Positions 11,433 to 23,886 of a stretch of DNA of 64,000 nucleotides are shown one piece after another. The position numbers and the translations under genes are program-made. Position 1 is the first letter of the stretch, and every line of letters starts with the position of its first letter. The notes under the pieces were generated by a model. It worked only from the letters and a program-made list of their open reading frames with translations. It had not been told where the DNA came from and did no database searches. The DNA is from Pardosa pseudoannulata (Eukaryota; Arthropoda; Arachnida; Araneae; Lycosidae), in NCBI GenBank assembly GCA_032207245.1, contig CM063499.1:84620205-84684204 (forward strand), given 5' to 3'.

Positions 11433-12258
11433 CAGGGTTGTAATTTTAACCAGGACACTGGATAAAAGTGGATTTAACTGTCCAAAAATGGTCAGAATTG
11501 TTAAAAAATAGTTTTAAATTATCTTAATTTTAATATATAATATCTTTTGTAATTAGAAGTGACTTTTAATAAGCAATAAAAATAGTAGTGTAGTTTAACA
11601 AAATGTTACACTAAAGAGTTCATGAGATTTAACATGCTTATGAATGTGTGAATGTTAAAAGTGAACCATGCACATGCAATTGTAAAAATGTAATCCAGTT
11701 GCAGTAAAAATCAAAAAAATATGAGTTACAGTTAAAAACATAAAACATGAGTGAAGTTAAAAACGTAGTTTGCAGTTAAAAGTACAAATTTTAAAATTAA
11801 TAACATAACATTAATAACAAAGAAATAACATAACATTTTACAATTAAAATTGTTAAAGTGTAAAAAATACACTTGGACCTGATGCCTGGCGGGCAGCAAT
11901 GAAGTTTAAAGACATCAACATAAAATTCGTTGATTTTACAATACATCTAATGAACTGTTGTGCCAGCTTTTCATCTTTAGAAAGATTATTTTCAAAGTTT
12001 TTATTCAACATAAATTACATATAAAACAGCTTGTATAAAAAAAAAATAAGTAAAATATTTTTGTATCTTTGTGTTATGTTATTTTTTTTTTGCTGGTGTT
12101 ATTTATATTATGACATTTTTAACAAATGTAACTTGCCTTTATCATATGCTAGTAAACTATGTTCGATTAATATTAAATATATTGAAAAGTGAATTTCAGT
12201 TGTCAAAACTGGTCAAAATGGATATTGACTAAATGCCAGAGTTAAAAAATCTTAACTA
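11433..12258 (+). mobile_element. Degraded hAT element with hATC remnant
   Basis: Starts CAGGGTTGTAATTTTAACC. Around 11952-12005 the + strand reads MNCCASFSSLERLFSKF, the conserved hATC core. The right end is uncertain: a loose inverse of the terminus is seen near 12240-12258, and no target duplication is clear. Confidence 0.5.
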
Positions 12259-12396
12259 TAAACAGCTTGACTTTCATTTTCAAAAACCTGTATGTACCCT
12301 GATATTGTTTATGTCAAATAAGGCAAAATTTACGAACCAATGAAAATATATGTTTATATATTCTCATTTTTATCTTTAGTACAGTCTACAAAAGAT

Positions 12397-12811
12397 CTTA
12401 CCATATATAATAAGCTATTTCTTTATCTCTCCTGTTTTTTGCATTCCCCTTTAAAGCTGTATGTAAAGCACTAATACTAACAAAACTAGCAATTCTAGAC
12501 TGAATTTTTTTCATTGTCACAAAGAGAAATAATTAAAGTTTTCAAAAACAAGAACAAAATTATAAGAAAATATTTTATTTGGATATTATATCAATGAAAT
12601 CACAATAAGGATAAATAAATTATTTTATATATTTATGCTCAATTTTGTTCTTGTTTTCAATATTTTGATTATATCTATTTATAGCAGTGAAAAAACTTGT
12701 GTTTAAAACATTTCACTAGTTTTGTTAGTATTAGTGCTTTGCATTGAGCTTTAAAAGGGAGGATAAAAAACAGAGGACATAAAGAAATGGTTCAATAAGT
12801 TTTTTGGTAGC
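12397..12811. repeat. Foldback element, about 95-bp imperfect arms
   Basis: Arms 12397-12489 and 12714-12811 are inverted copies, for example GTAAAGCACTAATACTAAC against GTTAGTATTAGTGCTTTGC and AAGCTATTTCTTTAT against its inverse. The 225-bp centre is also partly self-complementary (AACAAGAACAAAATT against AATTTTGTTCTTGTT). This fits a MITE or foldback transposon in the gene 1 intron. Confidence 0.75.
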
Positions 12812-13221
12812 ATAAGGCTAATTAGTAGCATATTGAAATTGCCAAGTTGCTCATTATTAAAAATACTAGAAAAATGTTTAAACTAATCTTCATGAAAATT
12901 TAAAAAGTTTTGTCCAAAAAATGCTCTTTAAAAGGCTTTAAATTCACAACTTCCGGTTCCGAAGTCACTACTTCCGTTTTGTTTTGACAGCCGTCACTGA
13001 TGTTTAAAACTTTTCTTTAAAAGGTTGTAGAGACAAAACAAAAACAGATTTAGAAGCCTAAATGTTGAAATTTTACAATAGAGAAATAAAAAAATTTATG
13101 ATTTGTGGCAAAAAAATGATGTTTTCAACATAGACGGATACTTTAACTGCATGTATTATGTTTTAAATTTCAAGTTATAGTTGTTTTATTGTTATTTAAG
13201 CTTATTTATCTGTCATAATAG
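12812..13221. other. 3' end of gene 1 intron
   Basis: Contains two ETS-like cores (ACTTCCGG near 12950 and ACTTCCG near 12971) in a locally CpG-containing patch, then the acceptor ending ATAATAG at 13221. Nothing coding. Confidence 0.4.
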
Positions 13222-13484
13222 GTGGTGTCGTAGGGAGCTGTATTGCCGCTGCAGCATCTCATAATAAATTTTTACCTGCTGTTGAAGTGATAGCAACGAT
13301 GCAGCCGGAAAAGAGGGACCTTTTGGCGCAACAAGTGAGGCACATTATGGCTAGTATCGATGTCACTGATATAACTGTCTTAGCGGCCATGATTGCGGGT
13401 GATGTCACAATCAGGAATAAAGTCGTAGGTGCATTAATCAATTATTTAAGAACTGAGATGTGCATGGCGATCGTAGACCATTAA
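13222..13484 (+). CDS. C19orf12-family protein, gene 1, last exon
   Basis: Starts after acceptor ATAATAG and completes codon 54 (G joined to GT). It encodes residues 54-140 and stops at TAA 13482-13484. The start continues the glycine-rich segment (GGVVGSCIAAAAS). The soluble C-terminal part contains MQPEKRDLLAQQVRHIMAS, then IDVTDITVLAAMI and a closing helix INYLRTEMCMAIVDH. This order matches the family (PxxQxxL, WTDxxxL, NYVTKEL in the human protein) and aligns with gene 2 throughout. The frame is intact without gaps. Possible polyadenylation signals follow at 13688 (ATTAAA) and 13989 (AATAAA). Confidence 0.92.
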
Positions 13485-14554
13485 TAGTTTTGTATTTTCT
13501 GGCTGACTTCCAAAGAAGCTCACTGTGTGCAGATATATGACTATTTTGATACATGTATTATATTTTAATGCGAATGAACTTCAGTTTATACATTGTTGTT
13601 GGTGATTGTAAATAATCATGTACATTTTGAGATTTGAAACACTTTCTGAATGATTCAGTTGGTTAGTATATTCCTAAAAGGATAAACATTAAAGCAAGAT
13701 TTTGTTGATCTGTTACTTTTTTTTTACTTATCGGTTAAAAATATTTAAATCTTTTTGTTGGTTAAGAGAAATGTCTTCATACTTTATGATGTATGTGTAA
13801 AATGACAGTGATATTTTATGATATTTATTGAAATTTATTTATGAATTATTAATTGTCTTTAAGTTTATATGTTTAACAAAATGATGTAGCCCTCATAGTC
13901 TAATTTTTTTTAAATCTGAAATCTTTCTTTTAGGAGTAATAGTATATTGTTTGTTTTCTGAATTAAATGAAGTGTTAACTTATTATTAAATAAATATAAA
14001 TACTTGCTTTTCTTAAAAAACTGCAATTTTATATATTTATTACAAATTTAAGGGAAAATAATAAAGTAATTTATTTACAATTTTAAAATAAAGTTATAAG
14101 TATGGAAAAAAATTCTTGGCATTAATATTAAATTATAATCCTATGTAGAACTTTAAAATATTTCTATTTTGAAAGTGTCTTAATGTAATGATTACTAAGG
14201 TAAGGCAGAGCCGTTTTGCTAATTTTTAGTTATGTCTAAAATAAGCAAACTGATCAAAAGATATTTTATCTGATAAAAAATATGTTGTAACTTGAAAGTC
14301 AGAGAAATTTAATTTCATTTATGCTAATAATAGTTTATTTTTAAAAGATATTTTGATGAAAAGTTCAGACACATTTGCTGCTAAACTGCATGTTTAAAAT
14401 AATTGCTATAAAATAAACTTCTAGCTTATATTTAACTCTCCAATTTCAGACTAAAAACTTGTGTATGTTTATTGTATTTTTTTTATGGATTAAACATCCA
14501 GATGAGTAAATTGGATTTGATATTTTCGCTCTCTAAAACTGAATTACTATATTT
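13485..14554. other. Gene 1 3' UTR and AT-rich flank
   Basis: The start is presumably 3' UTR, with ATTAAA at 13688-13693 and AATAAA at 13989-13994 as candidate poly(A) signals. Nothing else recognised. Confidence 0.5.
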
Positions 14555-14558
14555 TTAA

Positions 14559-15586
14559 CCTTTTACATGCCAGTATTCCAATTTAGGAACATACACTTTA
14601 AAATTCAACTAAAAACAAAGTTTCGCTAAAACTGCATTGTAAAAATTTTTAATTATAAAGAGATGCTTGATTTTTTTTTTATATAATTACATTTTAAATA
14701 TAATTTTTTAGCATACATAAATTCATAAAATTCCCAGCTTTTTGTGTAGCACTTTTCAGAAAAAATTACATGGAAATTATTCCAAAATATAGAAAATTAG
14801 GTTTATGTGAATAACATATACTGATATCCTAACCTTTCCCTTTAAAAATAAAAAATTAGTTATGGAAATATAGAAAAGAATTCTTTCTTGAAGAAAAAAA
14901 AATCTATATCTAAATACCATGTTCCCAAAAGAATCATTGGTATGTTTCACTGCATAAAACTATATTTTTTTCCCTCCCCTATCTAGATGCCAATGTTCCC
15001 ATATGGAAACATGCAAAAAATCTCATTTATATATATATATATATATATGTAATAAGACAGACTTCTCAATGGAGAGTTGCAGTCATGGCCATAAAAATGA
15101 TACCGTTTTAGCTAAAGACCTTTATTAAGATAACGTTGAAGGACGGGTTCCCACTTCATCATAGGGACAGGACAAAATGAAGGGTCAGCTAGCATGAAGT
15201 TCTATGTACAAGACACGTAACACCTGGCTCAACATCTGTGGGAAAATATCTCTAGAGGAATCTGTCTCCGACAGCTTGTATCTCCTTTTTATTTGGAAAT
15301 TTCTTAAATTGTCCGCTAGGGCCATGTAGGATTATAATTGGTCAGACCCCTTCTCTGAGAGCGTAAACTGTAGCCCCAGTGGTCAATTTAGGTTAGGGGT
15401 TAAAAAAGAGAATGCAAAATGACACGGCTATTTTTAGCCCTTGATTTAAGTTTTGAAAACCCCTGAGAATTTTCCTTACATATATATATATATTCTTTAC
15501 TATAGTCTTGATTATTGCATCTAAATGAAACTTTAATGAATAAATATTACTAATTGAACATCAATCTTAATGTGGTTTTTAAAAGG
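14559..15586. mobile_element. TTAA-flanked, piggyBac-like non-autonomous element
   Basis: Starts CCTTTTACATGCC and ends TTTTTAAAAGG, with TTAA at 14555-14558 and 15587-15590. Weak terminal symmetry and no transposase make this tentative. It contains the LTR-like insert at 15048-15480. Confidence 0.4.
15048..15480 (-). mobile_element. TG...CA-bounded dispersed repeat, candidate solo LTR, copy 1
   Basis: Starts TGTAATAAGACAGAC and ends TTTTCCTTACA; related copies are at 54760-55180 and 61096-61819. On the - strand AATAAAGGTCTTTAGC lies about 80 bp before the 3' end, as expected of an LTR polyadenylation signal. This copy sits in a (TA)n tract, so a 5-bp target duplication cannot be tested. A MITE with TGTAA ends is the alternative. 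Confidence 0.55.
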
Positions 15587-15590
15587 TTAA

Positions 15591-16221
15591 AGCAGTTTAG
15601 TAATTATGAAATAATCTTTCAATATTTTAAAGCTGAATCTTTTGTTCTTTATTATGGAGTTGTAGCCTTTTCTGTGTTGTCGTCTTTATAGTCTTAAGTT
15701 TAATATCAAGTTTTAAAGTTTAATTGTATTTTAAAATAATTCTAAAATAATTTAAATACAAGCCACGTATGAAGTTTTCTCTGTTTGCTTTTTTTTTTTA
15801 TCTATTTTTGTAACAATTTATTTTCCTGTTAATGTTTTCTTTAAATTTTATTATTCTCTCTGTTAAATTTACTTAGTTTTAAAACTTTCATTTTCATTTT
15901 TTCCCCTTTTTTGTGCTGTAACAATAGTTCCTAGCTTCTCAAACAACTATTGTTTGTTTTAACATCTTTTCATTTATTTTAACTGACTTATCTTCATATG
16001 CTCTCCCATATATTTTAACAAGTAATCGCAATTTTTTTTCAGGGATGTTTTTGATCTAATTGTGAGATTCGGAATGATGGTTGTTAAAGCAGTCAAATTA
16101 TAATCAGCTGAAAAAGCATATATTTGATAGGCTCCTGTGATATATATTCATAAAACTAAAAATTTGTTTGTATTTTAGCTTTAAACATACATTTATAATT
16201 TTAATCAGGCAATCTCAGCAC
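15591..16221. other. AT-rich unassigned DNA
   Basis: Pyrimidine-rich stretches (15780-15920) and no features. Confidence 0.4.
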
Positions 16222-16565
16222 AAATCCTTTTTTTTTTTTCACTATAAGTCACAATTTTTTAGCCTGGACTCTTTTAGTTGCAGTAGAACCTCAATTATCT
16301 GAGCTAATTCGGATTACTAGTACCTCGAATATAAGAAATCCTTTTTTTTTTCACTATAAGTCGCAATTTTTTAGTCTGGGCTCTTTTAGTTGCAGTAGAA
16401 CCTGAATTATCTAAGCTAATTCGGATTACTAGTACCTCGAATATAAGAAATCCTTTTTTTTTTTCACTATAAGTCGCAATTTTTTAGCCTAGGCTCTTTT
16501 AGTTGCAGTAGAATCTGAATTATCTAAGCTAATTCGGATTACTAGTACCTCGAATATAAGAAATC
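16222..16565. repeat. Three tandem units of about 113 bp resembling pogo/Tigger termini
   Basis: AAATCC followed by a T run begins at 16222, 16336 and 16448. Each unit reads AAGTCGCAATTTTTTAG, then GCAGTAGAACCT(C/G)AATTAT and CTAATTCGGATTACTAG. The CAGTAGAACCT...ATTATC...GGATTAC pattern resembles Tigger/pogo terminal repeats, suggesting a tandemly amplified transposon end. Confidence 0.75.
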
Positions 16566-17618
16566 TCAGTTAATATTATTAGAACCTTTTTTTTTTTTTT
16601 TTTTTTTTGAGTGAAATTTTTTTAGTTTTATTTATTAAGTTAAATAACAGAAAATGCATTTTGAAATATAACTCATCTCAAGAAAATATTTCTTATTTAA
16701 ATTTAGTATACATTAATTTGTTTAATTTGTATATTATTACTTTTTGTTGCCAAGTCCAAAATTTATGTCAGTAGTTTCCCTATCACACCAATTTTTGAGC
16801 GACAGATTTGTCAGCATAACATTGCTTATTTGTTCCCAATATTTTAGAGCTATTTAGGATTTTGACTGCTAAGGGTGCATCTTTCTTAGAAGTTGCACAT
16901 TTTGGGGGCAGAAGAGCCTATAACATGGAGAATGAGTGTTATCTCTTACACAACTCTTTCACAAAATCAGACATTAAAGTTAAAATATACACCTGTCTAG
17001 CATATTAGCTTAAATTATTTTGTTACTCTAATTCCTTCTCTTAAGAAATCAAATCATTTTAATTTACTTCTGTATTTACTTAAATGTGCTGAAGCCTTGT
17101 CGGAATATTTTTGAATAGCCAAATAGTCGTATATGTTTCAAAATATATCAGCATTAAAAGGAAATTTTTTTATGTATTGTTATTATGTCCCAAAAAGTTA
17201 TTTCCCTCGTAGTTTTAACATTCCGCTGTTGCTTTTTTAATTAAAGAATTTGGATGGTGTATACTGTGATATTGACACCTCTCTTATTTTGTATAATAAT
17301 TACAAATTTATGACAAAATTGACTTTTTATTAAAAAAAAAATATTGTAAAACTGTTTAACTGGTTTGAAGAAGTTGCTGTTGAAAAATATTGCTGTAGAA
17401 GCTGACAAACTATTGTTATTTTTTAATATATATACTTATTATGACGATAAAATTTGCATTTTTTTTTAAATATATTAATTTTTTAATTCTTTGAACTGGT
17501 TTTGTTTAGCATTTTAAATAGCATATCAATTAAACTTAATTTTGGGGTATAATGTGGTGGTCTTCAATAATTGTTACTTTTCCATTTGAATCTTTAAAAA
17601 ATTTCTTAACTTTTTTTT
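16566..17618. other. AT-rich unassigned DNA
   Basis: A T run at 16587-16607 and no coding signal. Confidence 0.4.
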
Positions 17619-17622
17619 TTAA

Positions 17623-17762
17623 CCACATTAGCGCCCAGTGATCTATTTTTAGATCGCTAAACGTAGTGTAGGAAACTAGCTTTTAGGTGCTCTACCCATT
17701 CCACACTGCACAGGGGGCAAGACAAAGCATGCGTCGCCAAAAATAATTTGGGCGTTAATGGG
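17623..17762. mobile_element. 140-bp TTAA-flanked MITE, piggyBac-like
   Basis: Left end CCACATTAGCGCCC, right end (inverse) CCCATTAACGCCC, with TTAA at 17619-17622 and 17763-17766. Internal CpG-containing sequence includes the palindrome GATCTATTTTTAGATC. It is too short to code. Confidence 0.65.
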
Positions 17763-17845
17763 TTAAGTATTGAAATACTATGTTATAAAGATTAGACTGA
17801 ATAAAAAAAAAATATACTGTCAAGTCTTGATATCTCAAACTCATC

Positions 17846-17999
17846 TTAGGGTGTTGGCTTTCAGAACTGGAGTTCGTGAGTTCGAATCTCAGGATGGCAT
17901 GAGTGTTCGTAGCAGTTCGGAATCGGCTTTAAGCTGTAGGTCCCGGTCTCATTAGCCCTCGTGTTGCAAAAAGTAGACCGTAGCACCCCAAATCAAAAC
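17846..17999 (+). mobile_element. SINE-A, full-length copy with 9-bp target duplication
   Basis: The tRNA-like head has B-box GAGTTCGAATCTC. The body contains GTGTTCGTAGCAGTTCGG and GTCCCGGTCTCATTAGCCC, and the tail is A-rich. AAACTCATC is repeated at 17837-17845 and 18000-18008. About ten copies occur in the window, in both orientations. Confidence 0.85.
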
Positions 18000-18295
18000 A
18001 AACTCATCAAAACTTAAAAATATTTACAATAACCAAAAAACTTCTTTTTTTTAACTTTACAGACAAATATGCATAAGATAAAGGTAAATCAAAACATCTT
18101 TACTTTCATTGTAGCACGTAAATTGGTTTCTAAAATTAGGACAGAAATAATAAAACAATAAGTTATGATTTTAATTTTAAAAAATATTACTACACTGCAT
18201 TTAGGTCCAAGGACTAATAATTGTTTAAACTCATTAGCTTTATTGTATTCATTTTATCCTTTGAAATGAAATTATTACTAATAATTATTAGAAAA

Positions 18296-18555
18296 GAAGC
18301 CCATTTGCATTTCGACACAGGTCCGAGGCTCGATACCTGTACTGGGCAAAGTTGATTCAGCCTTTCATCCCTTCAGTGGGTAGATGAACTGAGGACCAAA
18401 CATGTTTGGGAACTAAACACTGGGGGTTCTGCATAAGATTAACCACCTAACCGGAACATATGCTTCACACCCGAGGGCCCTTGGTCACGTAAACAGATAT
18501 TGGCAACATAGGCCCTGGTCCCCTAGGGGCTGTTGTGCTGAGAAGTTTTAGTTTT
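18296..18555 (+). mobile_element. SINE-B with exact 14-bp target duplication
   Basis: TAATTATTAGAAAA is repeated at 18282-18295 and 18556-18569. The insert has a B-box-like GGTCCGAGGCTCGATACC, then GATTCAGCCTTTCATCCC, a motif common in tRNA-derived SINEs of molluscs and arthropods, and a TTTTAGTTTTT 3' tail. It is unrelated to SINE-A and is the only clear copy here. Confidence 0.85.
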
Positions 18556-19049
18556 TAATTATTAGAAAAATTAAAATTATATTTTGCTAACATTTTCCAG
18601 TTTTCATTTTAATGGTCAATAGTTGACACAAAAATTTCCATTGAATAAATAACATTCTTGTAAATTTAAAGCTTTGAGATTAATAAAATTGAGATATCAA
18701 GCGTTGACTCTTCTATTAAATAGAAAGGAGGAAAAAGTAATTTGTACTAAAAATGTTTACCATCTTTATAAAATCTATTATTCTTTGGAAAAAGTTTCAG
18801 TGTATATTTCTCTAAATCCATTCATGATTTTCAATAGTTTAATGTATATATTTTTATATTATGTATAAAGCTATAATAAGGCATATTCTTGGCTTTGTAA
18901 TTAATTTAAATATAAAAAAATTGTCTATTTTTATCCTGTATGTATGTATGTATGATATGTAAATTCACTGCTCAGTGTTCTTGTTGTTGTTGTTATTATT
19001 ATTATATTATTTCTGTTAATGGTAATTTCACAAAGTAATCAGCATATTG

Positions 19050-19834
19050 CATGGTTTCCGCGCACCTGGAAAGTCATGGAAAATCATGGATTTAGACAAT
19101 GGATTAATTTTGTCGTGGAAAGTCTTGATTTTTCAAGTAAAATGAGTAAAAGTCATGGATCCGCTAAACTACCGATTAAAAAAAATGCATTGAATTGTTT
19201 AATTCTATTTTTACTTGTCATTTGACTGAAGTTACTGAGTTTGGTATTTATGTATTATCCTATTGACCCTATTGCCAAGTAAAATTTGTTCACCAAGGAA
19301 ACTCAAAGCAAGAAAGCTTAATGGGTGGGTAAATGTATATTATTCTGGTTTTTTTTTCTTAAATTGTAGATTAAAATTTTATTAATATAATAATAATTAT
19401 TTTTTAATAAAAATTAGTTAAGATTTTTGCACAAAATATAAGTTTATCTCTAGGAATATTGTATATAAACATTATAGGGTTATATTTGGCTATTATTCAT
19501 GGTCAACTGGATAATACCAAAGTACCCTGAATTCAAATTGGAAACATTTTGATTGAAAAATTGCTATATGATTAAACTTAGGTATATAGATACAACAATT
19601 TATTTTTATGTATGTGAGTTTATTAACACTTATAAAGTAAGTTTATAGTTTTTTTTTATGATAAAATTCCTGTAATTTCTCTAAAAGCATATATTTTATT
19701 TGTATGTACGTCAGAAGTTTTATTCATATATACTTTAACGAAAGCTTTTTAAAGTCATGGAAAATGATCCACTAAATCAGGGAAAGTCATGAAAAGTCAT
19801 GGATTTGAAAAATTTTATTTTGGCAGATACCCTG
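19050..19834 (-). mobile_element. Dispersed 0.78-kb repeat, hAT-like terminus, copy 1
   Basis: Strongly similar to 50277-51046. Starts CATGGTTTCCGCGCACCTGG and ends GGCAGATACCCTG; inverted, the latter is CAGGGTATCTGCC, a typical hAT end. Subterminal AAAGTCATGGAAA-type repeats occur at both ends. No coding frame or clear target duplication. Confidence 0.7.
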
Positions 19835-21534
19835 TATATAAACGTATTAAGAAACTTTTTTTTTTCATTTATCAGAATTAACTAAAATTTATTGGTGTTG
19901 TAAACCTTGACAAAATTGCAGTTGGATAGATATAAGGAAAAGGATCAGAATGATTACTTACTACAGATCTTGATTGATGAAGTCTGCTACTAATTTAATA
20001 GAACTGTGTGACTTTTAGTTTATCTTATTCATTTATACACAAATGTATAAAATTTAAAATTTTTCCCAGTTTCATAAATTAATGTCGTTTAGTTATAAAA
20101 TATTTGTAAGCCTAGATGAGCTCTGAACAGGAAAAAAAATCTACTGTTTTCATTTTAAATTACGATTATAGTTCTTTTACCTGTGTTGACTACATATGTT
20201 CATTCGTTTTTTTTTTTTTTTTTTTTTTCCTGTTTTACCCATGACACGAGTTTAATATATGTTACATGGTTTTATTAGCCTGTGGTTTTTATGTGTGTTA
20301 AATATTTTAAATTATCTTTTTCTTTATCTTTTGAATTAAGCCAAAGATAATTTCATCTACCACTATGTCATATTTCTTTTAATTAGTTTTAATTGTTAAA
20401 TTTCTAATTGATATTCTAAAAAGTATTTCATAGCATTTAAAAGTATGTTTTTGTTAACTATCTTCAATTAAAAAAGTACATATAAATTTGAATTTTTTAT
20501 AGTACATAATTAAAATTTATATAATACAAAAATTTATTCTCATTTATTTTTTTCTTTAATATTTTTTATTATAGTAATTTAATTTTTCAAATGTTTTAAT
20601 TTCTGAATACATAAATTATAATCCCGGTGAAACAAATTTTGTGATTTTTTCCCTCTTTTTTTAAATTAGAATTACACAGTATCTCTGCATAGGTATTCCT
20701 CGGAAATACTGCGCCAAATATCATTTGCACTAGTCACCATAAAATGCGTTTTGATGTATTTGTAATGTCTACATATTGTGACCATTGTGATGTACCTTTT
20801 TTTTTGTGTCTTTAATTTAGGAAAGTGAGTTAATGTTCATCTTTAAATAATTTGCAGGCAATTAAAATTGCTTAACTTTTTGTTTCAAAGTACCTTGAGT
20901 ATGTTGGACTATTATTTTGTGATAATTGTTAAAGTTCAACAAAATGAGCTAAGCATTTCTGTTTCATGTTCAAATTAGTTTCTTATTTCTGGTTTTCAAA
21001 CTTTCAATCTTGACATCTTATTTTATTAATAATGCTTTTCTGCACATAACTGTCCAAAGTATAAACTTTCTGTTAAAAAAATTCTAATAAAGCATAAAAT
21101 TAAAAAAAAAAAAAAGCTCAATATGTATTCTTGAAAGTTCTAATTTAACTATTAAAAGTGTGTAGAGCATAAACTAGTCCTTTCTGTTATGTAAAGTCTC
21201 CTTCAAAATTTTTTGATTTTAATTTACATTTTAACCAGACTTTTTTATTTCTGCTTCTTGTATTAGTAATTTGGACTGTAAGCTTTCTACAGTATCTGTA
21301 TGTTACATTGTTAATAAATAATTTTCTATAGTTATGTTGCATTCGTGTCTGCTTAATTTAATTTTATTGTATCATACACATTTTGTTAAAGAGGTAAATT
21401 TGAAAATATTCATATAGAATTTAAGATTTAAAAAATTGATTTTTCTTCATGTCATTATTTCCACTCTACATGAAATAATGAATTCTCTTAAAGTTACTTA
21501 TGTGTGACCTTACATTTTGTTTTTCCCCCCTTAA
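19835..21534. other. AT-rich unassigned DNA
   Basis: T run at 20208-20228 and A run near 21103-21116. No exon or repeat with ends found. Confidence 0.4.
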
Positions 21535-21715
21535 TCCCCTATATAATAATAGCCTAAGTCATCAGTCCGCAAATTTCTGAAGTGGTTGTACCTGGAATGG
21601 ATACAGGCATCCATATTGGATTTTTCATGAGTTAGGGTTAGCAAAATTGAAAGCGAGTTCGAAATCCACCCCATCCACCCTTTTCGAGTGTTTAATGCTA
21701 TTATTTCAAGCATTA
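21535..21715 (+). mobile_element. 5' fragment of the Helitron-like family
   Basis: Begins TCCCCTATATAATAATAGCC and shares CCTGGAATGGATACAGGCAT with the copies at 22132 (+) and 60063 (-). The 3' hairpin end is missing. Confidence 0.55.
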
Positions 21716-22131
21716 TCCTTCCTCTTATTCTGTACGTAATTCATTCTTGATAGGATGGCAAAGGCGTAGAGTAATATTTAAATTTCTGGACTATTTCTAC
21801 TTGAACCTTCATATACTCTAATTAGTTCGTTCACAACGGGCAGGTGTTGTACGTTTGGTGGGATGTTCGTCCACTTGATCATCGTACTTCTCAGGTTGAC
21901 GATTCTATCCCCGATGCAGCCAGTTTTTTTTTAATGTCTAATGAATTTAATATTTTCTGCTTTTTCTTTTAAATTCTTATTTCGAAAGTTATTTTATTAT
22001 TTTTAAAATAAATTTTTACTATTTTTTCAACTTTTTATAATTTTTATAATTATTTTATTAAATTCACGTATTGCTTTATAGATGTCCCTGGCACATAAAC
22101 ATTTCATGTTTTGTATCCTCAAACTTTCTTC

Positions 22132-22786
22132 TCGTAATGTAATAATAGCCTAAGTTATCTGCCCGTCTGTCCTCGAAGTTATGAAGCGGTTGGACCTGGA
22201 ATGGATACAGGCATCCATATTGAATTTTTGATGGGTGAGGGTTTGCAAAATTCAAAGCGAATAAAGTTTATCTTTTCCTAAACTATAGATCCGATTCTGA
22301 TATAAATTGCTATGAATAAGCTTCGTATCACAGTGAAAAATACTGTCCTCTTAAAGACATTCGAAATCTACCCTGTCCCATTTTCGAGCGTTTAATGCCA
22401 TTATATCAAGCCCCATTTTAAGAACAAGCAATTAAATTTATCACATAATAAATAGGTAAAAGTAACAATTTTTTTCTAGCATTATGACTTCATTCCTTTA
22501 ACCATCTCATTTAATCATTTCTTATTTTAAATTATTTAAATATTTTCTACATTATTTCCGTAAGTTTTATCACTAAACTTGGATATTACGTAAATAATTT
22601 TCTTTTTTATTTGACTTAAATAATAGATTAAGTACATATGTGATAATTTTAATCAATTATTTTTGTTGAAAGGTAATTTTCAGCCCAAAAAACAAACCAT
22701 TTTTTTTACCTGCCTCATAGGGTTCTTTACAATTCTGGAAAATTAAAAATTTTACTGATTCCTTCATATGACGGGCTATTTGCTAG
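22132..22786 (+). mobile_element. Helitron-like non-autonomous element, copy 2
   Basis: 5' end TCGTAATGTAATAATAGCC; 3' end CATATGACGGGCTATTTGCTAG followed by T. The CTAG-T terminus with a GC-rich partial hairpin just upstream and no target duplication fits Helitrons. The copy at 59122-60063 has a clearer hairpin. Confidence 0.55.
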
Positions 22787-23609
22787 TTTTCTTAATATTT
22801 ACTTACAGTGATCTGCCATACAGCAGATAATATTGGTGTGAAAGTTTAATCGCCAAAGTTAACTATGACGATAACTTTTGCTTTGGCAGTTGTAAATTGC
22901 CAAAGCCACAGTGATTCATATCCACAATCAACAAAAACATTCAAATATTTTACAAAGAATAATATTATATAACCCAAAAGGCTGTAGGTAAACAATATTT
23001 TATAAATTACAAAAACAATTACAAATTTTAAAACTACAATATTTTTACTTGTTCTAAGTGAAAAGAGTTGCTGTAGTAAAATAAATTTTTTGTTCCATTA
23101 TTAAAGAAAACAATTAACATAGCAGTTATTTACAGTTTATATTAACTGAACATTAAAAAATTAAATATTCATTAAAATGCTTTTAAATATTAACTGATAA
23201 AAATGTATAAAAATAAATGATTATTCACTAAATGATTGTATATTTCTTTCAAAATCTTCAAAAATCTGTTGATAATATATATGCATTTAAAGGAGTGATT
23301 CAATGATTCAGTTTCACTTTTGAGAAAATACACAACGTTCACTTATAATATATCAAGATTACGTATTTATACTGAAATTCAAAATTAAACATATTTTGGA
23401 TTTGAAAGATGTCTATAATGTTACTCCATATTTGCTGCTAATTTTTCAGTATGCATAAGTTGTAAGTGACATACAATCTTACAATTCTTTAATAAAGTCA
23501 GCTGTTATACCCTTGCCAAAATATTAAACTTTAGCAGGGCTGGAAATAGGTTGTTTGCCACCCATGGCAAAAAACTGACTTGCACCCCTACTACCAGTGG
23601 AAAAATATA
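22787..23609. other. AT-rich unassigned DNA
   Basis: Near 23537 GCAGGGCTGGAAATAGG resembles another hAT terminus, but I found no matching end. Otherwise nothing. Confidence 0.35.
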
Positions 23610-23705
23610 TACAGTGAAACTTCTCCGTGCGGCCACCCTTCTAAACGGTCAATTTTTCATGGCATAGAATTTTCGACTCATAGACCTAATGGTAAAATAA
23701 CCTGT

Positions 23706-23886
23706 TTTCTTTTGTTTTTAGTTTGGTTTGGAGCGCTACGATCTACTGTTTTGCACACGAGGGCTAATGAGACCGGGACCTACTGCTTAAAGCCAATTCC
23801 GAACGGCTACGAACACCCATGCCATCAGCAGGATTCGAACCCGCGAACTCTGATTCCGAAGAGCAGTGCTCTACCACTCGGCCATC
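23706..23886 (-). mobile_element. SINE-A inside the pogo element, exact 14-bp target duplication
   Basis: GTAAAATAACCTGT is repeated at 23692-23705 and 23887-23900. On the - strand the head reads GATGGCCGAGTGGTAGAGC (A box of Ser/Leu tRNA type) and GGTTCGAATCCTGC (B box), so this copy shows the tRNA origin best. The poly(A)-like tail is the T-rich stretch at 23706-23720. Confidence 0.92.

Noticed and set aside
13259..13441. Antisense frame over gene 1 exon 2 (and 51211-51423 over gene 2)
   Set aside because: Shadow of the real exons; no motifs and no start or splice context.
21531..21713. 60-residue frame
   Set aside because: Inside the Helitron-like 5' fragment; no domain.
23820..23886. 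tRNA gene (Ser/Leu type)
   Set aside because: Good A and B boxes, but within a SINE with tail and target duplication; arms do not fold to a full tRNA.
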